A DNA stretch of 64,000 nt from JBGSYJ01 sp041748075. Lineage in GTDB: Bacteria; Acidobacteriota; Thermoanaerobaculia; Gp7-AA8. The stretch covers positions 235,065 through 299,064 of the forward strand of contig JBGTDX010000036.1 of NCBI GenBank assembly GCA_041748075.1, given 5' to 3'. Below, piece after piece: positions 50,743 to 59,275 of this stretch (the stretch's first letter is position 1; each line of letters starts with the position of its first letter). A model generated the notes under the pieces. It saw only the letters and a list, made by a program, of their open reading frames with translations, searched no databases and was not told the origin of the DNA. The translations under genes were made by a program, and so were the position numbers.

Positions 50743-51963
50743 TCAGACCGAATGACTTACGAGGAAGCTGCAGTTCGGGTCCGCTCCGAAGCGGACTACA
50801 TCCCCGGGCTTGAGATCAGCCCGCTCGACTCGAACGTTATTAACAAAGGTTCCGTTGGCGGACTTGAGATCCTCCAGGGCAAGAAGCCGGCCCACCGTAG
50901 AGATTTTCGCATGCCGCCGGGAGACTGCGGGATGGCTGATTACGATCGAACAACTGCGGTCTCTGCCGACTGTCACGTCGTCACGTTCGACGGCGTGTAC
51001 TTCTTCCTTGCCCTCAGACCGCCGGGATATCAGCTGCCATCGTCCCGGGCCGATATCAGCGCGCATCGTCGCGTCATTCGGATCGATCTTGACGATCCGC
51101 TCCCGTTTTCTTGGCGTGGTGATGTAGTTGGCGAGAGCCTCCAGAAAATCGAGTGCACTTTCGTAACGCGTCTGCTGATCGGTGGCCATGGCTTTCAGAA
51201 CGATCGAATCGATGTCGGGGTCGAGCTCATGCCGGATCGCACTCGGTGGCTTCAGACCGCCTCTGTAGATCGCATCGATCAGTTTTCGAAGTGAATTGGC
51301 GCTGTATGGCAGCGTTCCCGTGAGCATCTCGTAGAGCAGCACGCCCGTAGAGTAGACATCGCTTTTGGCTCCCGCATCCTTCGGCTCGCGGATCTGTTCA
51401 GGCGACATGTAGTGGGGAGTGCCGAGGAGCAGTCCTGATTTGGTGAGCGCCGTATCACCGCTGGAACCGCCTTCCTTGATCTTTGCGATGCCGAAGTCCG
51501 TCACCTTGACGTTGCCTGAGGCCTGACAGATCAGGTTCGCCGGCTTGATGTCGCGATGAACGATCCCTTTGGCATGGGCGTACACCAGGGCATCGAGGAG
51601 ATGAGAAGCGATCCTGGTGGCATCCGCGACGTCCAGAGCGCCCTTCTGGGCGATCATCTGATCGAGGGGCTGTCCCTCGACGAACTCCATCACGAGCACG
51701 GCACCCGATTCGCGCGGGATGAACTCGTAGAATCGGGTGATGTTCCTGTGTCGAAGTCGGGAGAGAATGTACGCCTCCTTCTCGAACCTTTTGCGAGCCG
51801 TTTCTTCTCCGACCAGCTCGTCGGACATCACCTTGAGAACGACCGCAAAGTTCTCCGGCAGGACGTCCGTCACTCTGGTCGTCCGGCCGACGTAGACGTG
51901 GCTCATCCCACCCTCGGAGAGCTCCCGTTCAACCCTGTAGTTGCCAATCTCGCTGCCGATCAT
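50743..51963 (-). CDS. Ser/Thr protein kinase with C-terminal FHA domain
   Basis: 406 aa. Kinase domain ~8-275: VERELSEGGMSHVYVG (degenerate glycine loop, only one of three Gly kept), VVLKVM (Lys), HRDIKPANL, DFGIAK, YMSPEQ. FHA domain ~305-400: VGRDRSCSIVISHPAVSRRH and KSANGTFVNNVRV, with the phospho-Thr contacts (R, S, N) present. No membrane helix, so it is cytosolic and can bind its own or partner phosphothreonines. The ATG at 51963 overlaps the FHA gene stop. Activity is likely because Lys, HRD and DFG are intact, despite the odd glycine loop. Confidence 0.9.
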   Translation of the reverse strand: MIGSEIGNYRVERELSEGGMSHVYVGRTTRVTDVLPENFAVVLKVMSDELVGEETARKRFEKEAYILSRLRHRNITRFYEFIPRESGAVLVMEFVEGQPLDQMIAQKGALDVADATRIASHLLDALVYAHAKGIVHRDIKPANLICQASGNVKVTDFGIAKIKEGGSSGDTALTKSGLLLGTPHYMSPEQIREPKDAGAKSDVYSTGVLLYEMLTGTLPYSANSLRKLIDAIYRGGLKPPSAIRHELDPDIDSIVLKAMATDQQTRYESALDFLEALANYITTPRKRERIVKIDPNDATMRADIGPGRWQLISRRSEGKEEVHAVERDDVTVGRDRSCSIVISHPAVSRRHAKISTVGRLLALEDLKSANGTFVNNVRVERADLKPGDVVRFGADPNCSFLVSHSV

Positions 51964-52556
51964 TTCAGTAGCCCTTCGTCTTCCCAATAGAGGCCTTCGC
52001 GGCAAAGCGGAATGAAGATATATCGCTGAGAGCCGAACCGGATGACGTCCTCCGCCATCAAGTCGATTCTGGACTGAATTTCTTCCTCGTTGATGAACGT
52101 CCCATTCGTGGAGTTTGCGTCCATGAGGATATAGCGCCGCTCCTCCGGCCGGAATACGAGATCCGCGTGATGCGCCGAAACCTGATCGTCGTCGATGTAG
52201 ACCTCCGCTTTCCGATCTCTTCCGATGACGTTGCGTCCGATGCGGACCGGAAACGATTCGCCGCGCGATTTACCATCGAGTCCGACGAGCCAGCCGACCA
52301 CGAATCGCGGCCCGGCCGTCGCTGACTTTGGCATGACGGCGGTGCGCGGCCCGGGATGCATTCGCGGCATCGGAGTACGCTCCGGCCGGTTCGAAACCGC
52401 CTTGGAGGGCGGAGCTGCCGGCTGATCGAGTGGCACATCGAGGGTTCGAGGACGCACGACCGAGATGGGAGGCGGCTTCTCGACCACTGGACAAAAGGGA
52501 CACAGATCCCAGCTTGCGTCGATCGTATGTCCGTTGCGGCATTGCTTTTCTGGCAT
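51960..52556 (-). CDS. FHA-domain protein with N-terminal zinc ribbon
   Basis: 198 aa. N-terminal CRNGHTIDASWDLCPFC zinc-binding motif, a basic/Pro-rich linker (residues ~30-85), then an FHA domain with IGRNVIGRDRKAEVYIDDDQ, VSAHHADLVF and NSTNGTFINEEEI. The Ser and Asn for phosphopeptide binding are present. The ATG at 52556, with GAGG 5 nt upstream, starts 7 nt after the protease-FHA stop. It probably bridges phosphorylated partners of the same operon. Confidence 0.88.
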   Translation of the reverse strand: MPEKQCRNGHTIDASWDLCPFCPVVEKPPPISVVRPRTLDVPLDQPAAPPSKAVSNRPERTPMPRMHPGPRTAVMPKSATAGPRFVVGWLVGLDGKSRGESFPVRIGRNVIGRDRKAEVYIDDDQVSAHHADLVFRPEERRYILMDANSTNGTFINEEEIQSRIDLMAEDVIRFGSQRYIFIPLCREGLYWEDEGLLK

Positions 52557-52563
52557 CTCGTCC

Positions 52564-54294
52564 TCACGCGTGGAACGCGACTGCAATGGCATTCCTGCCT
52601 CCGAAGTAGATGATGTCGCCGTCCCTCAGAGCCTGCCGCTCGATCTTCCTATCGTTCACGAACGTTCCGTTGGAAGAGTTCCTGTCGATCAAAAGGACTT
52701 TCCCGTCGAGAAGGACAATCTCCGCATGAAGCCTCGAGACCTTGGGGTTTTCAAAAACGATCTCGCACATGGTCGATTCCCGTCCGATACGGATTCCCGA
52801 GCCCCCGAGACCGAGCTTCTCGCCTGCCCTCTCGCCGTTCAGGATCGTGAGCTTTCCCAGGAGCGAGTCTAAGCCGTCGGCCATCGGGAGCGCTTCGGTC
52901 ATTCCGTCGAGTTGACTTCTGGAAGCCGGATTCACCAGGGTCGCGGGCTCGTTGCTCACTCGGATTGCCGGGGTGGCCGGTCTTCGCCATTTCAGAAGCA
53001 GAATCGTCACGAGCGGGAAAAAGATGACTGCTGCCGCCGCTGCAGCTACCGCAGGGTGAGCCCATAGCGGGCGCGCCTGGATCGCGCGCTCGGCGTCGCT
53101 CCTGAATCGAATCAGATCCGGGGATCCTTGAAAGAAAACGGATGCTGCACCCAGCTCGCGACGGGCGCCTGCCCAGCTTCCCTTGCCCGCCTCTTCAAGC
53201 GCGTTGCGGTAACTGCGGTCGAACGTTCCCGGTTCGTTCACGGGAACTTTCGCATTCGCCAGTATCGTCCGGGCGAGATTGACCGGCACGAGAAAGCGGA
53301 TCTGTTCGGCTGAGGTGTGACCCCATGTCGAGATGGCGATCACCCTTCCCTCCTGGTCTACCACGGGTCCACCCGAATTGCCCTGATAGATAGCCACGTT
53401 ACTCTGGAACACGCGAGTATTCGCCGCGTTTTGTTTGATCGCCGTGATGTACCCCGGGTTGAGTGTAGCTTCGAGGTCGCTTTCCTTGGAAAGCCACCCG
53501 CCAATGATCTCGTCAGTGCTGCTGGCCACCGCCGGATAACCGACCGCCCAGACGGAGGATCCGACCTGCACGCGATCGGAGTCCCCCAGAATGAGGGTTG
53601 GCAGATTGTCGCGCTTGATTGCGAGCACGGCGAGGTCACTGCCTTTCTGATGAAGCGGCGGCGAATAGCTGATGATCGAGAACGGGTGAGGGTCGCCGTT
53701 GGAGAGCAAAACCTCATTCCTGATCTCCCAGGCTTTCAGCGACCCTTTGCGACTCAGGGAACCGGCCAGAGCGTCGAGTTTGCCGTCACGGTGAATCGCT
53801 CTTAGCGTTTCTTCGGGGAAGTGCCTGAGTAGCGCGGCGAGCGAGCCGTTGGTCATGAGATCCCGCTTGACCGCTGCAGGGTCACGCGTGGAGGCGACCA
53901 CATGCGCACTCGTCACAATCGTTCCATCGTGGTGCACGATGAACCCGCTTCCCGATCTGCCCGACCCGGTCTTCACGGACGCAACCTGCGACGAGGCGCC
54001 CGGCAGGTCGCGCGGGGTTGTACCGATCTCGCGAGCAATTTCCGAGATCGCTGCGATCGGATAGCTGAACTCGGCCGTGGCCAGAGCGTTGACTCGCACG
54101 ACTGCGGGCTTCACGGAGTAAGCCAGACGCTCTACTCCGTCGAGGCGAACGTCGCTGCGGCTGCAGCCGCTCACGATCAGAATGCCGAGACCCAGTGTTG
54201 CGATGAAACTGATGGACCCTCTGTTGATTCTTCGGCTGCGCGCGTTTGCGGCAACGTGGGGACGGCCTGATCGAGTCGAGGTCCAGCAGCGCAT
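52564..54294 (-). CDS. Membrane trypsin-like protease fused to an FHA domain
   Basis: 576 aa. A lipobox or signal anchor LGILIVSGC (Cys ~43) comes first, then a periplasmic protease of the trypsin/DegP class: His in TSAHVV, Asp in SDLAVLAI, Ser in QGNSGGPV. A second membrane helix (AVIFFPLVTILLLKW, residues ~435-455) is followed by an FHA domain (GIRIGRESTMCEIVFENPKV, VSRLHAEIVL, NSSNGTFVND). So the catalytic domain faces the periplasm and the phosphothreonine reader faces the cytosol. The start at 54294 is chosen by the lipobox and by not overlapping the phosphatase gene (12-nt gap). Confidence 0.85.
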   Translation of the reverse strand: MRCWTSTRSGRPHVAANARSRRINRGSISFIATLGLGILIVSGCSRSDVRLDGVERLAYSVKPAVVRVNALATAEFSYPIAAISEIAREIGTTPRDLPGASSQVASVKTGSGRSGSGFIVHHDGTIVTSAHVVASTRDPAAVKRDLMTNGSLAALLRHFPEETLRAIHRDGKLDALAGSLSRKGSLKAWEIRNEVLLSNGDPHPFSIISYSPPLHQKGSDLAVLAIKRDNLPTLILGDSDRVQVGSSVWAVGYPAVASSTDEIIGGWLSKESDLEATLNPGYITAIKQNAANTRVFQSNVAIYQGNSGGPVVDQEGRVIAISTWGHTSAEQIRFLVPVNLARTILANAKVPVNEPGTFDRSYRNALEEAGKGSWAGARRELGAASVFFQGSPDLIRFRSDAERAIQARPLWAHPAVAAAAAAVIFFPLVTILLLKWRRPATPAIRVSNEPATLVNPASRSQLDGMTEALPMADGLDSLLGKLTILNGERAGEKLGLGGSGIRIGRESTMCEIVFENPKVSRLHAEIVLLDGKVLLIDRNSSNGTFVNDRKIERQALRDGDIIYFGGRNAIAVAFHA

Positions 54295-54305
54295 CGCGCG
54301 TGTCC

Positions 54306-55364
54306 CTAGGGCTGGGTTGGCGGAGTCGATCCGGTTGACGGCGGGGCGTTTGCGTCGCGTCCGAAGTACACGATCGCCGCGCCTGCAATCCCCATCACGA
54401 GAACAGTGATGAGAAGCCATGTGAGCAGCTTTCCGCCGCGATTGGCCGCCTGCGCCGGGGCGAGCGGGCTCTCCTGAGTTGCTGGAACCGTTCCGTCGGC
54501 CTCCGCCGGCATGAACGGTACGGCGCCGGTCGGATGCGTATCGTCGTCAGTAGTCTGTTCACCGGCCGGACCGTCTTCCACTTTTGCAACGATCACCGTG
54601 ACGTTATCCGGGGCGCCGCGTCCGATCGCCCGCTGGATGAATTCGTTGGTGGCGGAATCGATCGGAAGACGAGCCACCTCCCTCATCTCGGCTTCCTTCA
54701 CGAGCCCGTGCAGACCGTCGCTGCAGAGAATGAATGTGTCTCCAGGCTCCACAGCCATGGCCGAGGAGACGTCGATCTCCACCTGCTCGATCACGCCCAT
54801 GGATCTCTGCAGAACGTTGCGGCGGGGATGTACCTCGGCCTCGTCCTTGGTCAGCAGGCCTTCGCGGACCATGGATGCGACGAGCGAGTGATCCTGGGTC
54901 AGCTGATGAATTTCCTCTCCGCGGATTAGATAGATTCGCGAGTCTCCCACGTGTGCGAAGTGGGCCACCCCCCGCCGGATGACCAGAGCCGAGCACGTAG
55001 TGCCCATTCCCCGGAGCTCGGGATTCGTCTGGGCGGCGGCGTAAATCTGAGTATTCGCGCTCTCGAGGGCGTGTTTGAGTGCTGTGGGAGGATCGACGAA
55101 CTCGTTGTTCAGGTACTCGGTCTTGATGATCGTCGCCGCCATCCGTGATGCCGTGGCGCCTCCGCGATGTCCACCCATCCCATCGGCGACGACCATGAGG
55201 CTGCCGCGGTCCGCAGCCAGTCGCTCCTCTTCGGGAGTCGAAAGGATAGCGAAATCCTGGTTTTCGCTCCGAACCAGCCCTACGTCGGTTTTTTGAGCAA
55301 CCCTGACGAGCAGCCGGTTGGGACGATCGATCGCGGCCAGCGGAGCCGCTCCATCCTCGGTCAT
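54306..55364 (-). CDS. PP2C-family Ser/Thr phosphatase, membrane-anchored
   Basis: 352 aa. PPM motifs: VRSENQD, VADGMGGHRGG, HVGDSRIYLIR, CSDGLHG and APDNVTVIV, so both metal-binding Asp clusters are intact. A C-terminal Pro-rich linker and one helix (LLTWLLITVLVMGIAGAAIV) anchor it to the membrane. It should reverse the kinases of the same operon. The start at 55364 has AAGGG upstream and a TATAAT box 31 nt before it, so this is the first gene of the leftward cassette. Confidence 0.92.
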   Translation of the reverse strand: MTEDGAAPLAAIDRPNRLLVRVAQKTDVGLVRSENQDFAILSTPEEERLAADRGSLMVVADGMGGHRGGATASRMAATIIKTEYLNNEFVDPPTALKHALESANTQIYAAAQTNPELRGMGTTCSALVIRRGVAHFAHVGDSRIYLIRGEEIHQLTQDHSLVASMVREGLLTKDEAEVHPRRNVLQRSMGVIEQVEIDVSSAMAVEPGDTFILCSDGLHGLVKEAEMREVARLPIDSATNEFIQRAIGRGAPDNVTVIVAKVEDGPAGEQTTDDDTHPTGAVPFMPAEADGTVPATQESPLAPAQAANRGGKLLTWLLITVLVMGIAGAAIVYFGRDANAPPSTGSTPPTQP

Positions 55365-55395
55365 CAATAAACCCTTATGTGGTGGATAGTCTTCC

Positions 55396-55401
55396 ATTAT
55401 A
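55396..55401 (-). promoter_or_regulatory. -10 box for the phospho-signalling operon
   Basis: Perfect TATAAT on the reverse strand, about 32 nt before the phosphatase start. No clear -35. Confidence 0.5.
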
Positions 55402-55557
55402 CAGAATCCATGAAATGGGGCATTGAACTTCAAGACTGTGAGCAGGATCACACTTCGGCGAACCGTTACAGAGCGCCGGGGAAACAGCGAACCGCTTTTT
55501 TTCCGGGTACGAAAACCGGTGCTTGGTTCGCTGATTCGTCCACCAGCGGAGCCGCGC

Positions 55558-55563
55558 TATAAT
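55558..55563 (+). promoter_or_regulatory. -10 box of the FHA-GAF-cyclase gene, leaderless type
   Basis: Perfect TATAAT, ending 12 nt before the ATG. Divergent from the phosphatase promoter. Confidence 0.5.
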
Positions 55564-55575
55564 CCGTTTCATTCC

Positions 55576-57210
55576 ATGGCTACCCTTCAGCTCGTTGTAT
55601 CCACATCCGGCAATGTCAGGCAGTTCGAGGTTCGCGACGGAACTACGATCGGCCGCATCGAGGGGAACCATCTGGTCATCGACCACCCCTCGGTCTCCCG
55701 CCGCCACGCCGTCATCGAACTTCGAAACGACGATTGGTGGTTCGTAGATCTTCAGTCGACTAACGGCGTGAAGGTCAACGGCACCCAGGTTTCCGAGGCC
55801 AGGATCTCCGCGGGGGACGTACTGGCCATCGGATCGATCGACGTTCAGGTCAAATCTGTTGTGCCCGTAGAGTTTCCCGATCAGTCGATGTTCGAGTCGG
55901 GAACTGTCATGCGCCGCATTGCCGACTTCAACGAGGAGTTCGGGCTCGACAATGTGGCCGTCGAGCCTCGAAAGGTCTCCTCGCCCGGACTCGCTCCCGT
56001 CAGCAGGGAGAAGATCTTCGCGGTACTCGTGCAGGTCGCCAAGGTCCTGCTCCAGTCCGAGGAGCTGACCTCGGTGCTCAACACCGTGATGGATATCATT
56101 TTCAAGTACCTCCCTGTCGAACGGGGGTTGCTGATACTGTTCGACGACGAGGGAAACCCCGTACCGAAGCTTGCGCGCTTCAAAGATGGCTCCGAGAAGG
56201 AAGTGATTCCGATCTCCCGCACGATTCTCAAGATGGTTGCCCAGCAGCAGGTATCGCTTTTGACCTCAAATGCCCTCGAGGATTCCCGCCTGCAGGGAGG
56301 CGAGTCGATCATCATGCATGGGATCCGCTCCGCGATGTGCGTCCCGTTGTGGAACCGCGGACGTGTGATCGGCGCTGTGCAGGTGGACTCGCCGATTCAT
56401 ATCGGTCACTTCACGGGAGAGGACCTCGATCTGCTGACCGCCCTGGCGAACTTCGCCGCTGTTGCAGTCGAGCGGGCACAGCTCGCCGAGAAGATCGAGC
56501 ACGAGAAGAAGATCCGCGAAAAGCTCGAGCGATATCACTCACCGGGAGTCGTCGACGAGATCGTCCGGGGCGCGATCACCACCGACTCGGAAGCTGTACG
56601 TACGGCCGAAGTGTCGATTCTGTTCGCCGACATCTCGGGATTCACGACCATCTCGGAGACCAAGCGACCGGAAGAAGTCTCGGAATTTCTTTCTCACTTT
56701 TTCTCGTGTGCAGTCGACGCAATCTTTGCCAACGGGGGAACGCTGGACAAGTTCATCGGCGACGCGGTCATGGCCTTCTTCGGAGCTCCGATTGCGCAGG
56801 AAAACCACGCACTTCGAGCGGTTCGTGCGGGGCTGGAAATGAGGCGGCTGGTGGATGTCTGGAACCAGAAGCGCGACTCTGAGGGGCTTCCTCCGGTGAG
56901 AATCCGCGTTGGTATCAACAGCGGGCCTGCCGTCGTGGGCAACGTCGGGACGGAAAAACGTGTGGACTACACCGTGCTCGGAACCTCGGTGAACATCGCT
57001 TCGCGCATCGAGAGCGGCGTCGCAAAGCCCGGTCAGGTCGTCATCTCGCAGCAAACTCTCGATAAGGTGACCGGTTGTTTCGTGACCGAATCGCTGGGTG
57101 ACTTTCCCCTCAAGGGCCTTCAGCAGAGGATGGAGGCTCATCACGTGCTGAGCGAGACAGAGGAGTCCGCCGCGCACCACACCGCTCCCCAGCTACGTAT
57201 CGTTCCATGA
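55576..57210 (+). CDS. FHA-GAF-class III adenylate cyclase
   Basis: 544 aa. FHA domain ~20-95: TTIGRIEGNHLVIDHPSVSR and QSTNGVKVNG. GAF domain ~155-325: LTSVLNTVMDIIFKYLPVER ... SAMCVPLWNRGRVIGAVQVD. Class III cyclase ~355-525: ILFADISGFTTISE (metal Asp), LDKFIGDAVMAFFG (adenine-specifying Lys, second metal Asp), INSGPAVVGNVG and VDYTVLGTSVNIASR (adenine Asp, transition-state Asn/Arg). It makes cAMP in response to a phosphothreonine (FHA) and a small ligand or redox signal (GAF). Start at 55576 follows a leaderless TATAAT. It overlaps thiD by ATGA. Confidence 0.93.
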   Translation: MATLQLVVSTSGNVRQFEVRDGTTIGRIEGNHLVIDHPSVSRRHAVIELRNDDWWFVDLQSTNGVKVNGTQVSEARISAGDVLAIGSIDVQVKSVVPVEFPDQSMFESGTVMRRIADFNEEFGLDNVAVEPRKVSSPGLAPVSREKIFAVLVQVAKVLLQSEELTSVLNTVMDIIFKYLPVERGLLILFDDEGNPVPKLARFKDGSEKEVIPISRTILKMVAQQQVSLLTSNALEDSRLQGGESIIMHGIRSAMCVPLWNRGRVIGAVQVDSPIHIGHFTGEDLDLLTALANFAAVAVERAQLAEKIEHEKKIREKLERYHSPGVVDEIVRGAITTDSEAVRTAEVSILFADISGFTTISETKRPEEVSEFLSHFFSCAVDAIFANGGTLDKFIGDAVMAFFGAPIAQENHALRAVRAGLEMRRLVDVWNQKRDSEGLPPVRIRVGINSGPAVVGNVGTEKRVDYTVLGTSVNIASRIESGVAKPGQVVISQQTLDKVTGCFVTESLGDFPLKGLQQRMEAHHVLSETEESAAHHTAPQLRIVP

Positions 57211-58010
57211 TGCGCCCTGCGGTGTTGACCATCGCCGGCAGCGACTCGGGAGGCGGCGCCGGCATTCAGGCGGACCTCAAGACCTTCCAGGCGTTCGGAG
57301 TCCATGGAGCCAGCGCGATCACAGCGATCACGGCACAGGACAGCAGAGCCGTCACCAGCGTCCTGACCCTCCCGGACGACATCGTCGAAGCCCAGATCGA
57401 CGCGGTCATGCGTGATCTCGTCCCCGGGGTGGTCAAGCTGGGCATGCTGGGAAATGCGCGTATGGTCGAGCTCGTTGCGCGCAAGCTCGATGAGTGGAAG
57501 CCGGATTCTGTCGTGCTCGATCCGGTCATGATCGCTTCCAGCGGGGACTCTCTGCTCGAGGAAGACGCCATCGAGGCGGTTCGCACGCTTCTGTTGCCGA
57601 GGGCCAGCCTGGTCACGCCCAACTGGCACGAGGCGGGGGCGCTGATTCACGCCTGGCCGCGAGGTACCGAGGACATCGAGCGCATCGTGATCTCACTCCA
57701 GCGGCTGGGTGCCACGGCGGTCCTGATCAAAGGGGGACATCTGGAAGGAGATCCGGTTCTCGATACGTTGTATGAAGCGGGGCAATACAGCGAGTTCCGG
57801 CACCCGAGGATTCCGGATGCCGAGGGTCACGGAACCGGATGCACCCTCGCTTCCGCAATTGCGGCAGGACTGGCCCTGGGCCGGTCCATGAAAGATTCCT
57901 GCGCAACGGCGGCGGATTTCGTGCATCAGGCTCTTGCAGACAGATATGCAACAGGAAACTCCAGACAGGTCTATCTCGACATACGGCAGCAGAACCCTTC
58001 GGCCGGCTGA
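57207..58010 (+). CDS. thiD: Hydroxymethylpyrimidine/phosphomethylpyrimidine kinase
   Basis: 267 aa. LTIAGSDSGGGAGIQADLKT at the start, VHGASAITAITAQDS, VVLDPVMIASSGD, LVTPNWHEAGAL, IKGGHLEGDPVLDTL and DAEGHGTGCTLASAIAAGLA (catalytic Asp/Cys motif GTGC) are the ThiD signature. It phosphorylates HMP twice in thiamine synthesis. Coupled by ATGA to the cyclase gene upstream, which is functionally unrelated. No other thi gene or TPP riboswitch is nearby. Confidence 0.94.
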   Translation: MMRPAVLTIAGSDSGGGAGIQADLKTFQAFGVHGASAITAITAQDSRAVTSVLTLPDDIVEAQIDAVMRDLVPGVVKLGMLGNARMVELVARKLDEWKPDSVVLDPVMIASSGDSLLEEDAIEAVRTLLLPRASLVTPNWHEAGALIHAWPRGTEDIERIVISLQRLGATAVLIKGGHLEGDPVLDTLYEAGQYSEFRHPRIPDAEGHGTGCTLASAIAAGLALGRSMKDSCATAADFVHQALADRYATGNSRQVYLDIRQQNPSAG

Positions 58011-58032
58011 ATCGTCAACCGAGCTGAATGCC

Positions 58033-58632
58033 ATGAACGACGCGAGCTCAATTCTGCGGGCGATCCTGCAACCGGTTCTGATCGCGGTCATCGCCGGAAT
58101 TCTTCTTCGCGGGGCTGTGCAGACCTACTCGATTCCCTCCGGGTCGATGAGCCCCACGCTGCAGGCAGGCGACCACATCCTGGTAACACCATACGAATCG
58201 TTGTTCCATCACACTGCACCGCAGCGCGGTGAGGTGATCGTTTTTCACTCTCCGCTCGATCACGATGAGTCCTTCGTCAAGCGGGTCGTCGGCCTTCCGG
58301 GCGACGAGATCGAGCTGCGCGATCACGAAGTGCGCGTGAACGGGCGTACGCTGCCGGAGCCATGGCTTCGTGCGTCTGGGGGCAACGGACTCAGGCCGCC
58401 GGAGATCCTCCCTGCCGGCTCCTATTTCGTCATGGGCGACGCACGCGACAACTCGGTGGACAGCCGTACCTTCGGTCTCATCGCCCGCGAGCAGGTAATC
58501 GGCAGAGCGAGATTGATCTTCTGGTCCTCCGGCGGTGAGCTCGCCGAGACCGCCAACGCGTCGGTGTTTGCTTCGGCTTCCGCTCCGCAGCCCCGCCTTC
58601 GATGGGATCGGCTCATGACCCTGGTTCGATAG
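58033..58632 (+). CDS. lepB: Signal peptidase I
   Basis: 199 aa. One N-terminal membrane helix (residues ~9-29). SIPSGSMSPTLQAGD holds the catalytic Ser (~38), VKRVVGLPGDEIEL the catalytic Lys (~83), and YFVMGDARDNSVDSRTFG box E. It removes Sec signal peptides of exported proteins. The ATG at 58033 is chosen over an earlier in-frame start inside thiD. Second gene after thiD, 22 nt apart. Confidence 0.94.
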   Translation: MNDASSILRAILQPVLIAVIAGILLRGAVQTYSIPSGSMSPTLQAGDHILVTPYESLFHHTAPQRGEVIVFHSPLDHDESFVKRVVGLPGDEIELRDHEVRVNGRTLPEPWLRASGGNGLRPPEILPAGSYFVMGDARDNSVDSRTFGLIAREQVIGRARLIFWSSGGELAETANASVFASASAPQPRLRWDRLMTLVR

Positions 58633-58703
58633 TCCGCATTGACTTCGGATCTTCTGTTTCTCTAACCTGTTCGCAGGTCGTCCGTTTCCAGATTGGAGGC
58701 AGC

Positions 58704-59066
58704 ATGCGAATGAGCAGGCGTGAGCGTGGTGAAGGTCAGCTCGGTTGCATCATCGGTTTGATCATTCTGGCCGCGGCGGTCTACGTCGCGTTCAAGCTCG
58801 TTCCGGTAAAGGTTGCAGCAGCCGATCTGCGGAGGACGATCGTCGACGAGGCGCGATCAGCAGGCTCCACTCAGGATGATCGGATACGAAGATCGATCAT
58901 GAGCAAGGCCGAGATTCTCGACATCCCACTGGATAACAAGAATCTGGAGATCACCCGGCGACGCAGCACGATCAAGATCGAAGCGGAGTACGTGGTCCCC
59001 GTGGAGTTCCCCGGTTACACCTTCCACTGGAAGCACCGGCATACGGCCGAGAATCCGCTCTTCTGA
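58704..59066 (+). CDS. Small single-span membrane protein (DUF4845-like)
   Basis: 120 aa. A basic N-terminus, one membrane helix (GCIIGLIILAAAVYVAFKLV, residues ~14-33), and a periplasmic alpha/beta domain ending in EFPGYTFHWKHRHTAEN. Pilin-like or DUF4845-like by size and topology only. GGAGG lies 5 nt before the ATG. Function unknown; its position after lepB suggests an envelope role. Confidence 0.7.
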   Translation: MRMSRRERGEGQLGCIIGLIILAAAVYVAFKLVPVKVAAADLRRTIVDEARSAGSTQDDRIRRSIMSKAEILDIPLDNKNLEITRRRSTIKIEAEYVVPVEFPGYTFHWKHRHTAENPLF

Positions 59067-59140
59067 TCGATCGCGCAGAGTCAGCGAGGCCAAGCCTGAG
59101 CTGAAGAACGTTTCACTGCGGTGATCATCGTAAGTGGATA

Positions 59141-59170
59141 TGTCATCCGAGTCTCGTTCTCAGGATGACA
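59141..59170. repeat. Short relic of the REP-like palindrome
   Basis: TGTCATCC and GGATGACA, the outer 8 nt of each arm, flank a 14-nt core lacking the rest of the element. Confidence 0.55.
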
Positions 59171-59275
59171 CCAGGGCTTCATCTCTCACACCATGACGGT
59201 TCTGTCATCCGCATGGCGCACGACAATTGCACGGGAGGCAGGATTGGGCCACTTGCGGCTCTCGAGGAGGAATCA

